Of a DNA stretch of 64,000 bases, positions 36,153 through 44,989 are shown in pieces. The notes under the pieces are model-generated. The model saw only the letters and a list, made by a program, of their open reading frames with translations. It did no database searches and was not told the DNA's origin. The translations under genes were made by a program, and so were the position numbers. This DNA is from Tribonema minus. Its lineage: Eukaryota; Sar; Xanthophyceae; Tribonematales; Tribonemataceae. The DNA is taken from assembly GCA_017506865.1 (NCBI GenBank), contig JAFCMP010000223.1:806001-870000 (forward strand). Direction: 5' to 3'. Position 1 is the stretch's first letter. Every line of letters starts with the position of its first letter.

Positions 36153-37085
36153 ATGGACGTCAACGCGCCAGACCGTTCTGCTCGCCCGGATGTGAGCGTT
36201 GCTCCTGCGCTGCGGGAGGTAGACTTGGAGAGGTCTCTGAGGCATGCGCGGGCGGAGGCTCAGTATAGGAGGTCCCTGCCCGCCAAGAGCCCCAGTCGTC
36301 CAGCTCGCCGCAGTGCGGCATCCAGGAGACGACCCTCTCCTACGCCCACAGCATCGTCGTTCACCAGCACCGAATCTGGCAGCTCGAGCGGCCGGAGCTC
36401 GTATGCCTCCAGCAAAGCCCCGCCGCAGAGGATGCCCAAGCGCACGAATCACCGTACTCCGGCGGACGCAGAGTCGGATGCGGATTTGGACGCGTCGGCG
36501 GCAGACGACGGCCCAGCTGCCATGCCGCCCGCGCTCCCTACGCAGGTACCCACGGATGCCATGATCGCGGCGCTGGCGGCGGCGGGAGCTCAAGTCGCTC
36601 TCTCGCAGGCACCTGCGCAGAACGGCGAGAGAAATGGCGGCAGCCTGTTGACTACGCTGCTGACCCTCGCAGCGGCCGGCGGACTCGGGTACTTCATCTA
36701 CACGACCGTCGCCAAGCTGACGCAAGAGGTGAAGAGCCTGCGAGAGGAGCTCGACGCCACCCACCTGACCCAGGACGAAGTGACGGCCATCGCGCGGATG
36801 CAGATCGAGCGCATGTTGGAGGAGCCCTTCCAGGCGCCGAGGCCTCCGCCGGTGTCTCCGCCGGTGACTCCGCCGGTGGCTCCGCCGGCTGCGCCGGCCA
36901 TCGTCCAGGCGCCTCCTGCCGGCCCGCCGGCAGCATGGGCTCCCGCCTCATCTCTGCAGCAACTTGAGCAGGTGGAGATCAAGGCGGACGAGAGTGCTCC
37001 GCCGACCCCTGCGACTGGTGCGACTCAAGCCGAGACCTCGCTGCCAGCGCTCGCAGCGTCACCGAAGTCTCTCGTTGAAGCCTAA
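36153..37085 (+). CDS. Single-pass membrane protein with coiled coil
   Basis: 310 residues. Residues 1-130 are disordered, Ser/Arg/Pro-rich. One membrane segment at about 171-190 (LLTTLLTLAAAGGLGYFIYTTVA) is followed by a coiled-coil helix (KLTQEVKSLREELDATHLTQDEV) and a proline repeat (PPVSPPVTPPVAPP). The layout suits a virion membrane protein with an exposed stalk (inference). Its last 27 bp overlap the convergent gene at 37059. Confidence 0.65.
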   Translation: MDVNAPDRSARPDVSVAPALREVDLERSLRHARAEAQYRRSLPAKSPSRPARRSAASRRRPSPTPTASSFTSTESGSSSGRSSYASSKAPPQRMPKRTNHRTPADAESDADLDASAADDGPAAMPPALPTQVPTDAMIAALAAAGAQVALSQAPAQNGERNGGSLLTTLLTLAAAGGLGYFIYTTVAKLTQEVKSLREELDATHLTQDEVTAIARMQIERMLEEPFQAPRPPPVSPPVTPPVAPPAAPAIVQAPPAGPPAAWAPASSLQQLEQVEIKADESAPPTPATGATQAETSLPALAASPKSLVEA

Positions 37086-37283
37086 GTAAGCGTTGAGCTG
37101 GGTCGGCACACCGAGTGCGGCGTGAACGACGACGCCGGCTGCGTACGCCGAGCCAACGCCAGTCGTAAGCGGCAAGCGCAGCCGCTTCGCGAGCACGCAG
37201 CCGAGAAGCGCAGTGAGTGCAAGATCGGCGATGGCCATGCCCAGCAGCTTGGGCTCTCTCAATCGCGATGCAAAGGCGGACAT
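37059..37283 (-). CDS. Small conserved-looking membrane protein
   Basis: 74 residues from MSAFASRLREPKLLGM; an in-frame ATG at 37352 would add 23 residues. Two hydrophobic segments, LLGMAIADLALTALLGCVLA and AYAAGVVVHAALG. It ends GVPTQLNAYLGF, a C-terminal signature I recall from small membrane proteins shared by algal giant viruses. Probably a virion membrane protein. Confidence 0.6.
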   Translation of the reverse strand: MSAFASRLREPKLLGMAIADLALTALLGCVLAKRLRLPLTTGVGSAYAAGVVVHAALGVPTQLNAYLGFNERLR

Positions 37284-37397
37284 GCAGGCGTTTGCGGGCA
37301 GCAGAGAAATGAAAACACTCGAGGCCGTGAAAATACCAGTACTCTCGTGCATTTTGTTCTTTCTGCGGGCTCGCCGAGATACCCCCAACCCAACGCA

Positions 37398-38213
37398 TCA
37401 GACATCGTCCGCGCCGTCGTGGTCCGCCATCTCCTGCATGGTGCGGGCGACCTTGGCCGCCGGCGGATCAGCGAGGCCCTCCTCCGGTGATGCCGTCGCC
37501 GTCGCATCGTCGTCCTGCCTCTTCCTCTCCGCCGAGTCCGCGGCGGCGCGAAGCTCGGGGTCGCTCTCGACGTCGAACGCGAAGTGGTCGCTCTTGACGA
37601 TGGGTATCGCCAGCACCTGGGTGGCGTCGGCGCGGATGCTGATCATCTTGTTGCCGCGGCCGAGGTGGATGTAGGGCAGGTCGACGATGGCGGCGCATCT
37701 CGTGTCCTTCACCAGCACGTCTTCGGGGCAGAGCTGAGCGCCGGCGGCGTCGAAGACGTGGAGCTTCATCTTGTAGCTCCCCTCCATGGCGTCGGCGAGG
37801 TAGGCCACCTTGGGGATGAAGGTGGCGCTGAAAGCCGAGCCGGCGGGCGGCTCCCTCACCAGAGAGCCCATGTACTCCTCCACCTGCGCCTCGGTCAGCT
37901 GCTTGCCGTACCAGTCGGCGGAGTGGACCTGGACGAGCTTGACGAGGTGGACGCGCACGGCGGCGAGCCAGGCGGCGAAGCTCCCGCACTTGTCGTTGCC
38001 GTTGGCGAAGCTGAGAGCCAGGCCGCAGGAGGTCTGGCCGCTGGTCTGCGCCCTGACACGGGTATCCCAGGCCAGGGACATGGGCGGCGTCTGGAAGCTG
38101 ACCTTGCTGCCGTCCTGGAGGAGGAGCTTGACGAGGGTGCCGCGGCCCTCCTTGAGGATGACGACGTTGTCGGCGCGGATGGTGGCGGGGTCGATGTCGG
38201 CGAAGCTGGGCAT
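37398..38213 (-). CDS. ssDNA-binding-like NCLDV protein
   Basis: 271 residues. The pattern KLLLQDGSKVSFQTPPMSLAWDTR, LALSFANG, FAAWLAAVRVHLV and ADWYGKQLTEAQVEEYM matches, as far as I can tell, the OB-fold single-stranded-DNA-binding-like protein common in mimivirus- and phycodnavirus-type genomes. Then come KLHVFDAAG, and a charged Ala/Asp/Glu-rich tail. It lies immediately downstream of the D5-like helicase on the same strand, as expected of a replication protein. The family call is from pattern memory only. Confidence 0.5.
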   Translation of the reverse strand: MPSFADIDPATIRADNVVILKEGRGTLVKLLLQDGSKVSFQTPPMSLAWDTRVRAQTSGQTSCGLALSFANGNDKCGSFAAWLAAVRVHLVKLVQVHSADWYGKQLTEAQVEEYMGSLVREPPAGSAFSATFIPKVAYLADAMEGSYKMKLHVFDAAGAQLCPEDVLVKDTRCAAIVDLPYIHLGRGNKMISIRADATQVLAIPIVKSDHFAFDVESDPELRAAADSAERKRQDDDATATASPEEGLADPPAAKVARTMQEMADHDGADDV

Positions 38214-38248
38214 GGCGACGTCTGAGGGTCAGGCGGGAGAGAGGAGGG

Positions 38249-38320
38249 CGGCTGTGTGCGGCGGCGGTGTGCGGCGGCTGTGTGCGGCGGCGGTGTGCGG
38301 CGGCTGTGTGCGGCGGCTGA
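38249..38320. repeat. GTGTGCGGCGGC simple repeat
   Basis: About six copies of a 12-15 bp GTGTGCGGCGGC unit lie in the gap upstream of the ssDNA-binding-like gene. Confidence 0.85.
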
Positions 38321-38427
38321 GTGTCGCGGGGTAGTGAGTGAGAGTGATGGACAGTGCAGCAGCGAGCGAGCGGGGCGGGCAGCGAGACGGGGCAGCAGGG
38401 GCGTTCCGCAAGAGAGACCGGGGCGAC

Positions 38428-38442
38428 ATTCCGTGACGGAAT
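38428..38442. terminator. Small hairpin at 3' end of D5-like gene
   Basis: ATTCCGTGACGGAAT, a perfect 7-bp stem with one loop base, 53 bp beyond the stop of the D5-like gene on the minus strand. It shares the TTCCG core with the hairpins near 15.75 kb and 41.94 kb. Confidence 0.4.
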
Positions 38443-38494
38443 TCCGCCCCGCCGAGATCCCGAAAGGTCATTTGAAACCGCCTGTATTTACGGC

Positions 38495-40546
38495 TCAGCC
38501 CCAGAGCTCGTCCGCCGAGACGGCGAACATGTCGTGCTCGACCTGCAGGAGGGGGTGGAGCTGGGGGTTCTCCTGGCCCTCGCCGGCGAGGGCCTCGATG
38601 TCCGCCGGCCACTCGGAGCTGGGGCAAGCCCCCCAGACGATGTTGCCGTCGATGAAGACGTCGCTGTCGGTCCACCTGTAGGTCGCCCGGCGCACCGCCA
38701 GGCCCTCCTTCTTGAAGGGGGAGTCGTAGAAGTCGCTGTTCCACTGGAAGTCCCTCTTGCCGATCTGGTTGGTGTGCTCCTTGAACGCCTTGAGGAACAG
38801 GGTCTCCGGGCACCACCTCCTCTCCCCCACCTTGTGCGCCAGGTCCGAGTTGTTGTTCAGGAAGCTGCGCAGGGGGTTCATGTCGTAGCTGAGCCGGTTG
38901 TTGGCCTCGACGACCTGGGGGCTGAGCAGGCCCGAGCTCCACAGGTCCCGGGTGCCGACCATGACGACCGCCTGCTGATAGCACCAGTTGATCTTGCGGA
39001 CGATGGAGGCGAGCTCCTGGGTCTTCATCTTGACGAGCAGATCGGCGCGGGTCTCGCCCTGCGCGACGGAATGGAGGAAGGCGAAGATCGCCAGCCGGCG
39101 CTGCACCGAGCCGCTGTCGTCCGAGTACTTCGCCGGGAGCATGTTGCCGGCCATCATGCCGTGGCTCTTGGGAGCGCCCATGCGGGCCGCCTTGTGCTTG
39201 ACCGCCATCATCATGGGCTCGTTGGAGACCAGGCTCTGAAACTGGCCCTGGTCCAGCGAGAAGGTGCTGCGCACCTCCGGCGCCACCCAGATGAGCTTGC
39301 TGTCGTCGAGGCCCTCCAGGCCGAACGTCTCCTGGACGTCATTGCCGATGATGCAGATGTCCGCCGGCGTGTACACGGCGGTCATGAAGTTGATGAGGGT
39401 GCTCTTGCCGGTGCCGGCGGCGCCCTTGAGGTAGGGGCAGACCTGCCAGTTGTCGAGGGTGCCGCTCCAGTACAGGAGCCGGCCCATCATCGCCATGAGC
39501 CAGAAACGCGTGTGGCCGTCGAACTTCTGGGTGTCGAAGATGGTGTCCATGAGGGGGGTGGGGACCTGGCTGAGGGGGTGCAGGGGCAGGCCTCGAGGGA
39601 GCTCGCCGCCCGGCTGCCTCGGCTCGGCGAAGTAGCTCGGCGCGAACGGCATGGGGTGGTACGCGCAGGCGGCGAGGTCAGACGGCAGGCTGAAGCGGTC
39701 GTCGTCGTAGCTGATGAAGGTGTCCGTGTAAACAGAGTAGAGGCCGTCGGAGAAGGCCAGCCACTCCCTCGACGTCTGCACATCGGGGAAGTCGGCCTCC
39801 ACGCAGATGCGCAGCTTGTCCGTGAACGCCTGGGTGCCGACCCTGAGCCAGAGGCTGTGCATGGCCCGCGAGTGCCTCTGGGTGAAGATGTGGGTGACCA
39901 GCCTCTCGAGCGTGCTGATGTCGAGCCTGTTGACGTCCGTGGCCGGCACCCAGGCCTTGGTGCGCTTGCCTCGGGCGACGATCTCGCGGTAGACGATGTC
40001 GCCGCGGTGGCGGAGCTTGAGCCGGCGGCACCACACCAGCGCGAATTTGAAGAGCTGCTGGATGGGCATGAGCTTGCCCTGCGGCGGGCTGGCGAAGCGC
40101 ATGATGATGTCCTCCGGGGACTGCAGCGGCGCCGCGTCATCGCCCTGCCAGGACAAGCCGGCGACCAGCATGGTGTACGACTCGTGGACGCATCGCATGA
40201 CCTTCTCGGCGCGGATGCGTGCGTCCGGATCCCCGTGATCCTCCGCCCACGCCAGCAGCTGCACCGCCGCCTGAGCGCCCTCCTCGAAGGTGCGCAGAGC
40301 TTCGTCCGAATTGAACGCCGGAGTGTTCCAGCCGTACAGGGCGGCGAGCTCGGGGTCGACGCCGCCGCCCGGCGCGCCTCCCGCCCAGACGCACGACCAC
40401 CGCTGCTCCATCGCGTGGAGCTCCTGCATGGCGAGGTGCTCCTCGTCATCCCCGTCCTCTGACATGGCATCGACTGCCCTCGCCGCAGCCTCCAGCCCCG
40501 TCGGGTTACCCGCGCCTAGCGGCGCCCCCTGGCCGTCGTCCTCCAT
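38495..40546 (-). CDS. D5-like SF3 helicase
   Basis: 683 residues from MEDDGQGAPLGAG (a longer start at 40654 is possible). The central part resembles the D5_N region; the SF3 helicase follows with Walker A LKGAAGTGKST (about 374-384), Walker B LDDSKLIWVAPEV (about 414-426), and sensor/motif C MMAGNMLPAKY, then QRRLAIFAF. The C-terminal region holds a conserved-looking WNSDFYDSPF. The protein unwinds DNA at the viral replication fork, usually partnered by a primase domain; here a separate UL52-type primase locus exists at 50.9 kb, so the N-terminal half may lack primase activity (inference). Confidence 0.92.
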   Translation of the reverse strand: MEDDGQGAPLGAGNPTGLEAAARAVDAMSEDGDDEEHLAMQELHAMEQRWSCVWAGGAPGGGVDPELAALYGWNTPAFNSDEALRTFEEGAQAAVQLLAWAEDHGDPDARIRAEKVMRCVHESYTMLVAGLSWQGDDAAPLQSPEDIIMRFASPPQGKLMPIQQLFKFALVWCRRLKLRHRGDIVYREIVARGKRTKAWVPATDVNRLDISTLERLVTHIFTQRHSRAMHSLWLRVGTQAFTDKLRICVEADFPDVQTSREWLAFSDGLYSVYTDTFISYDDDRFSLPSDLAACAYHPMPFAPSYFAEPRQPGGELPRGLPLHPLSQVPTPLMDTIFDTQKFDGHTRFWLMAMMGRLLYWSGTLDNWQVCPYLKGAAGTGKSTLINFMTAVYTPADICIIGNDVQETFGLEGLDDSKLIWVAPEVRSTFSLDQGQFQSLVSNEPMMMAVKHKAARMGAPKSHGMMAGNMLPAKYSDDSGSVQRRLAIFAFLHSVAQGETRADLLVKMKTQELASIVRKINWCYQQAVVMVGTRDLWSSGLLSPQVVEANNRLSYDMNPLRSFLNNNSDLAHKVGERRWCPETLFLKAFKEHTNQIGKRDFQWNSDFYDSPFKKEGLAVRRATYRWTDSDVFIDGNIVWGACPSSEWPADIEALAGEGQENPQLHPLLQVEHDMFAVSADELWG

Positions 40547-40664
40547 GCGGTCGAATCCGCAGGCTGTCACTGCAGCGTCCGCTCTGCTCCCTTCCCGCTT
40601 CGCGTGCGACTCTCTCTCCCTCTCTACTGCCAGTAGTGAGGGCTGCAAGTGCACTGCTGAATCA

Positions 40665-40681
40665 GCCCCGCTCAGCGGGGC
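40665..40681. promoter_or_regulatory. Perfect hairpin between divergent genes
   Basis: GCCCCGCT-C-AGCGGGGC, 8-bp stem and one-base loop, in the gap between the D5-like helicase and the gene at 40826. Confidence 0.4.
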
Positions 40682-40787
40682 GGAAGAATGCGGTGGACCT
40701 TTCGGAGGAACGGATCCGGCGCCGGGTCGGACCGCGACGGGCCCGTTCCGGGGCGCTTCGGGCGCGCTTGTTCATGGTGTACGAGAT

Positions 40788-40796
40788 GTTTTTTTG
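40788..40796 (+). promoter_or_regulatory. T-run promoter-like element
   Basis: GTTTTTTTG, 30 bp upstream of the ATG at 40826, a very pronounced A/T island. Confidence 0.55.
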
Positions 40797-40825
40797 TGGT
40801 GCCCCGTGCATAGCCGCCCCGTGCC

Positions 40826-41353
40826 ATGATCATAACCGCCGAGGAAGCCGTCCGGCTGCAGCGCGGCGTCGAGACCGCCGAGGAGCAGGCCGTCGGCATC
40901 CTGCTGGACAGGATGGACAAGGCCGTCAGGGCCGCCTGCGTTCACAAGTGCAACCGGACCACCGTCGCCGTGCCCGACTTCTTGTGGGGGGTACCGAGCT
41001 TCGACAGGGGCGCCGTGGCGAACGAGGTCACGGCGTTCTTTCGAGGTCGCGGGTTCTCGGTGACGAGCGCGCCGATGGGTCGGCTGCTGCTGGCTTGGGG
41101 TCCGCCGGATGAGGGGCGTCAGGGCGAAGACGCTCAGCGCCAGCCCAGCTTCATGGCGGCGCCGCCAGCGCCGAGGGGACCGGCGGAGTCTATGATCGAC
41201 GACGAGTGCTTCGCAGCGACAGGCCCGGCGATCGCCGGCGTCGACGAGGGCGGCGCTCCGACTCCGGCAGCGGTGGAGGTGCTTCCGCCTCCCTCGCCGG
41301 AGTCGAGGCAGGCGGGTCACACGGGCTCAACGGTGAGGGTGGTCAAGATGTAG
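40826..41353 (+). CDS. DUF5759-like NCLDV protein
   Basis: 175 residues. The N-terminal 92 residues have an amphipathic helix with TAEEQAVGILLDRMDKAVRAA, then VPSFDRGAVANEVTAFFRGRGFSVTSAPMGRLLLAW. This matches the layout of a small protein family in many NCLDVs (helix, then F-x-V-x(n)-N/G-x-L-x-I/L-x-W at the end of the domain). The rest is a Pro/Ala-rich tail. Function is unknown. Confidence 0.52.
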   Translation: MIITAEEAVRLQRGVETAEEQAVGILLDRMDKAVRAACVHKCNRTTVAVPDFLWGVPSFDRGAVANEVTAFFRGRGFSVTSAPMGRLLLAWGPPDEGRQGEDAQRQPSFMAAPPAPRGPAESMIDDECFAATGPAIAGVDEGGAPTPAAVEVLPPPSPESRQAGHTGSTVRVVKM

Positions 41354-41399
41354 CCCGAGGGCTCGTGTGGTGAAACGAATCGAGGCGCAATCCAGGCTG

Positions 41400-41413
41400 A
41401 AAAAAATGTATGG
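41400..41413 (+). promoter_or_regulatory. AAAAAATGTATGG promoter-like motif
   Basis: AAAAAAATGTATGG, about 47 bp upstream of the ATG at 41460; the same motif precedes the genes at 20716 and 45045. Confidence 0.6.
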
Positions 41414-41459
41414 AAGGGCTCATTATCACCGTGCACTCCCGCTGGAGGACGCTGACGCC

Positions 41460-41936
41460 ATGGCCCTGAGCGATAAGACATTCCAAGGCCTGGTGGTCGT
41501 CGCGCTGCTGCTGACCCTCGTCGGCATCCTGTACGACACGTTCAAGAGCTCCCAGGGCGAGGTCCGCCACAAGCGCATCTCGCAGGGGCTCAGGAAAGAC
41601 GAGATCGACACCTCCCGCTTCGTGGGGGCGGCCCGCAGCCCCGGCTACATGAACCTGGGGGTCGCCCCTCTCGCCGAGTACGCGGGCAAGTACATCCCGG
41701 ACGCCGCCCCCAAGCCCGACGTGACCGACACGCGAGTCGGCGCTCCCGTGTACTGGGGTCCGTACGAGGACGACATGCAGTCGCTGGCGGACGCGTACGG
41801 CGCCGCCTTCAACCCGGCGGCGACCGGCCCCCAGCCCCCCACCATCGAGGAGCTGAAGCAGGGCAACGCCACCACCCTCATCCCCAGCGTCGAGCAGCGA
41901 GGCACCGGCAACGACCTGCTCCGAGGCAACCCGTGA
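41460..41936 (+). CDS. Single-pass membrane protein, hypothetical
   Basis: 158 residues, start MALSDKTFQGLVVVALLLTLVGILYD; the first 25 residues form one membrane anchor. The remainder is hydrophilic with YMNLGVAPLAEYAGKY and PVYWGPYEDDMQSLADAYG. It resembles anchored virion proteins in shape, but I recognise no family. An in-frame ATG within the promoter motif (41407) is not favoured. Confidence 0.62.
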   Translation: MALSDKTFQGLVVVALLLTLVGILYDTFKSSQGEVRHKRISQGLRKDEIDTSRFVGAARSPGYMNLGVAPLAEYAGKYIPDAAPKPDVTDTRVGAPVYWGPYEDDMQSLADAYGAAFNPAATGPQPPTIEELKQGNATTLIPSVEQRGTGNDLLRGNP

Positions 41937-41948
41937 GACGTTCCGCGG
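41937..41948 (+). terminator. GACGTTCCGCGG motif at gene end
   Basis: The motif directly abuts the stop codon at 41936. Its exact reverse complement lies at 16793-16804, also just after a stop codon, and a close relative follows the stop at 15754. It is a candidate 3'-end signal. Confidence 0.4.
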
Positions 41949-42011
41949 AAGAATGCGGGGGCGGCGAGCTGAGCGCGCCGCTCCCTCATTCACTCACATT
42001 CGGCGCGCCAG

Positions 42012-42770
42012 ATGACAAAGGCCTGCAGCGCACGGACGGCGGGATCGGCGACCCTGACGATGCAGCTGTACCCCGCGGGGGGGCGCGGCAGGGTGCCCGC
42101 GCCGCCCCCCCAGAATCCTTCCCTGAGACCCCGCAACGTCTGCTGGCACGACTGCCAGCCCTTCGACTGGGAGCCCTGCATGATCCCTGAGTTCTTCGAC
42201 AAGGCGCGGGAGGTGCACTACGGCAGGGGCTGCTTCTGCTCCTGGGACTGCGCCAAGGCGTACTGCCTGAGCAAGGGCTGCCGTGGGGGCACGGTGACCG
42301 CCATCGCCCTGCTGGCGAACAAGGTGCGGCGGGTGCCGGCGGGCACCCGACACGGCATGGCCACCGCCCTCCTCCTCAGAAATCTTCCCGCGCGAGAGCG
42401 GCTGTGCATGTTCGGAGGGGACTTGACGTCTTTGCAGTACCGCGCCGGGTCCACGAGGGTGGACGGCACCATCATAGGAGGCGTTGCCTCCGACCAGCTC
42501 CCCCCCAGGCAGCGCCTCCCGTCGTTTATGGAGAATAAGGGCGTGGTGCTGGTGCCGTGCGTGGCCGTCGACGGCGAGCCGAGGTGCAGCGCCGCGCGAC
42601 AGGGGGCCACCATCGAGGCCACCGGCGCTCCGCGGCAGACCCACCGCCAGCGATTGCCCGGGGAGGACAGCATCAGGCAGCGCCTCCAGCAGCGGCGCCC
42701 CCCGGGATCGAGGGCGCAGGTGACGCTGGACTCGTCGATGGGCATCGTCGTGAGTCGCGGTGGCTCGTGA
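42012..42770 (+). CDS. VLTF2-like late transcription factor
   Basis: 252 residues (or from the ATG at 42060). The core CWHDCQPFDWEPCMIP ... GRGCFCSWDCAKAYCL (about residues 43-84) is the Cys-rich, MYM-like zinc site typical of poxvirus A1L/VLTF2 relatives in NCLDVs. The C-terminal half is basic and Gln/Arg-rich, with another LPSFMENKGVVLVPC segment. It would act with VLTF3 in late transcription. Its last 100 bp overlap the convergent gene at 42673. Confidence 0.8.
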   Translation: MTKACSARTAGSATLTMQLYPAGGRGRVPAPPPQNPSLRPRNVCWHDCQPFDWEPCMIPEFFDKAREVHYGRGCFCSWDCAKAYCLSKGCRGGTVTAIALLANKVRRVPAGTRHGMATALLLRNLPARERLCMFGGDLTSLQYRAGSTRVDGTIIGGVASDQLPPRQRLPSFMENKGVVLVPCVAVDGEPRCSAARQGATIEATGAPRQTHRQRLPGEDSIRQRLQQRRPPGSRAQVTLDSSMGIVVSRGGS

Positions 42771-43191
42771 CCGGGAGCTGCGACGGCCCTTCAGTCCTCG
42801 CCCGCTTGGAGGGCGGCGCCGACGTCGCTTCCGGTGGTCGTCGGGCGCCCGCGTTGATGACGGGACAGCTCATCAGCAGGTAGCTCAGGGCGAACTCTCC
42901 CGCCGTGAGGCCGCACCAAAGGGTGTAGTCGGGATCCAGGTCCTTGCAGCCTCTGAGCTGCGTGAACACGTACCGCACGTCTCCCACGGTCAGATTGCCG
43001 ATGCGCGAGCGCGTCGCCGCCTTCTGCGGCACCGGGACGGAACGTTGCGGGATCGAACGGTTGCAGAATGGATCCACCCCACCGCGGTCACAACCCTCGC
43101 TCGTCGCTGCTGCTGCTGCCGCTGCCGCTGCCGCGCTCTCGCCCTGCTGCCCTTCGCTTCCGTCGCCGCCCGAACGCTTGCCCGCCGACAT
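42673..43191 (-). CDS. Hypothetical protein
   Basis: 172 residues, start MSAGKRSGGDGSEG, with an Ala run. The conserved-looking core is IGNLTVGDVRYVFTQLRGCKDLDPDYTLWCGLTAGEFALSYLLMSC (about 70-115), helical with a hydrophobic end. The tail overlaps the VLTF2-like gene on the other strand and is probably variable. It shares the CATAAAAAAG element with the divergent gene at 43264. Confidence 0.5.
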   Translation of the reverse strand: MSAGKRSGGDGSEGQQGESAAAAAAAAAATSEGCDRGGVDPFCNRSIPQRSVPVPQKAATRSRIGNLTVGDVRYVFTQLRGCKDLDPDYTLWCGLTAGEFALSYLLMSCPVINAGARRPPEATSAPPSKRARTEGPSQLPVTSHRDSRRCPSTSPASPAPSIPGGAAAGGAA

Positions 43192-43240
43192 CAGCAACGC
43201 CCCCTCGGTCTCCGCGTGGGTCTCGACAGCACCAGCTTGC

Positions 43241-43250
43241 CATAAAAAAG
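43241..43250. promoter_or_regulatory. Shared A-run promoter-like element
   Basis: CATAAAAAAG lies 14 bp from the plus-strand start at 43264 and about 50 bp from the minus-strand start at 43191. Confidence 0.5.
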
Positions 43251-43263
43251 ACCCGCCCGAAAG

Positions 43264-44910
43264 ATGGCGAGCCCCTGCCCCGCCCACGCATGCGAGTGCG
43301 CCGCGGAGGATCTGGCGGACGCCGACGTGCACGCGCCCGACGCGGCGCCCCACTTCCATCGCGAATGCGTTCAGATGCTGGACTCCAACGCGGCGCCCGC
43401 GGCGGACATGGCGTGGAGGACGGAGGCCGGCCTCATCTGGGACTACCGCGGCGTGTACGCCAGGACGTCGCCCTACTTCCTGGCCATGGTCAGGCACGGC
43501 GTGGAGGAGCCCCTGTCCTCCCTCGCGTCGCCCCCGCCCTGCTCGAGGGACCCCTGCCTCGTGGTTCCCTCGAACAAGATGGAGTACATACGGGACCCGA
43601 AGATGCTCCGCATGCTGAGGGCGTACTGCCACACGGGCGCGGTGCTGTACGGCAAGCGGGAGGGGGCGATGGCGCTGCTGAGGAGGTACCTCATGTGCGA
43701 CGCGTACGGCCTGCACCGCGCGGCGGCGGTCGTCTCCTCGGCGCTGATGGCCCGACTGGAGCCCTCGTCGGCGCTGGCGGTCTTCGACGCGATCTCCGGG
43801 ACGACCATGGAGGGCTCGGAGCTGGCGGCCGGGGTGGCCGCTTACATCAGGTCGAGGGCGGTGGACGTGCTCTGCAGGGGGTCCTGCACGAAGCTGTCGG
43901 ATCGCTGCGTCTGTCTGCTGGCCGGGGAGCTCGCCGGCGACGATGTCAACGGCTCCGAGGCCGACCTCATGGACGCCCTGTACGGCATGTGCCTGCGACG
44001 CTGCAAGCAGGACAGGGAATCGGCGGCGCAGCTGTTCTTCCGTCGCTGGGACGACGGCGACGCGGGGGCAGAGAGGGGAGGCGAGGAGGCGAGCAGGCCG
44101 GAGAAGCGACGGCGCACGCTCAGCCTGTCGGGCCCTGCGTCAGGCCCTGTGCTCGACCCTGCGAGCGGCTCCGCGAGCGAGGCCCTGGGCGTCTGCGGCG
44201 GCGTCAGTCTGTGGGACTGCGTGAGGCCGTCGGGACTGTCCGCGCAGAGCGTCGTGGCCTTCAGGGCGACGCATCCCGGCGCTCTGCCGGACACGTTCCT
44301 CATGGACCTGGTGCAGTCGGCGCTGGGGGGCGGGCAGCGCGAGGCAGGGCCGCAGGCAGGGTCGCAGGCAGGGCCGCAGGCAGGGCCGCAGGCGGCGCCC
44401 AGGACGAGGCTGCTCGTGACGGCCTTCCCCCGACACGTGCCCTCGCCGCCGCGGAGGGGCGAGTCGTTCGCCTGGCCGGTGCCCGCGGAGCCCGGCTCCG
44501 GCCCCTCCTACTACGTGGCCATCCCCTACCGCAAGGGCGACTCCGTCAGGTCGCCGCCGCTCTGGTGCGGGGGCAGGGCGCTGCTGCAGCTGGAGGTCGT
44601 CTTCGGCGCCGTCCACGTGTCCGCGACCGCCCTGTCGAGCCCCGGCATGGCCGGGGTCAGTCACGCTCTGACGGCCCAGCTCGAGGCCGCAAACTTCCGC
44701 CACGACAGGTGGAGGAGGCAGATGCTGAGGGCGCGTACCGAGGGCGACCCGGAGTGCGAGTCGGAGGGCACCGCCCCTCGCCTCCTGTCGGCAGCCACGC
44801 TGTGCGAGGCCGGTTACCTGTTCGATCCGGCGAGGCACCCCCAGGAGGCGGCGCAGGAGACCCCGGTGTCGGACCCCCACCTCCTCCTCCGCCTGTCGAT
44901 CTGCGACTGA
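43264..44910 (+). CDS. BTB/BACK-like protein
   Basis: 548 residues. Residues about 50-200 look like a BTB/POZ domain followed by a BACK-type helical region: VYARTSPYFLAMVRHG, KMEYIRDPKMLRMLRAYCHTGAVL, then GAMALLRRYLMCDAYGLHRAAAVVSSALMARLEPSSALAVF. The later part has a repeat AGPQAGSQAGPQ (short tandem DNA repeat near 44341-44396) and a beta-rich C-terminal domain. BTB proteins usually join Cullin3 ubiquitin ligases to targets; giant viruses often carry them. The call rests on pattern only. Confidence 0.52.
   Translation: MASPCPAHACECAAEDLADADVHAPDAAPHFHRECVQMLDSNAAPAADMAWRTEAGLIWDYRGVYARTSPYFLAMVRHGVEEPLSSLASPPPCSRDPCLVVPSNKMEYIRDPKMLRMLRAYCHTGAVLYGKREGAMALLRRYLMCDAYGLHRAAAVVSSALMARLEPSSALAVFDAISGTTMEGSELAAGVAAYIRSRAVDVLCRGSCTKLSDRCVCLLAGELAGDDVNGSEADLMDALYGMCLRRCKQDRESAAQLFFRRWDDGDAGAERGGEEASRPEKRRRTLSLSGPASGPVLDPASGSASEALGVCGGVSLWDCVRPSGLSAQSVVAFRATHPGALPDTFLMDLVQSALGGGQREAGPQAGSQAGPQAGPQAAPRTRLLVTAFPRHVPSPPRRGESFAWPVPAEPGSGPSYYVAIPYRKGDSVRSPPLWCGGRALLQLEVVFGAVHVSATALSSPGMAGVSHALTAQLEAANFRHDRWRRQMLRARTEGDPECESEGTAPRLLSAATLCEAGYLFDPARHPQEAAQETPVSDPHLLLRLSICD
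44341..44396 (+). repeat. Short coding repeat (AGPQ)
   Basis: GGCAGGGCCGCAGGCA-type units repeat about four times and encode AGPQAGSQAGPQAGPQ. Confidence 0.8.
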
Positions 44911-44989
44911 CGCGACTGGCCCTCCGCTGGCGAGGTCTGCGGATCCGGCGAGCACTCCCGTTCGCAACCCAAGCGTCGATCTCCGCTGG

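Noticed and set aside
37398-38213. Reading this gene as a major capsid protein
   Set aside because: It is far too short (271 residues) and lacks the double jelly-roll pattern; the ssDNA-binding-like pattern fits better.
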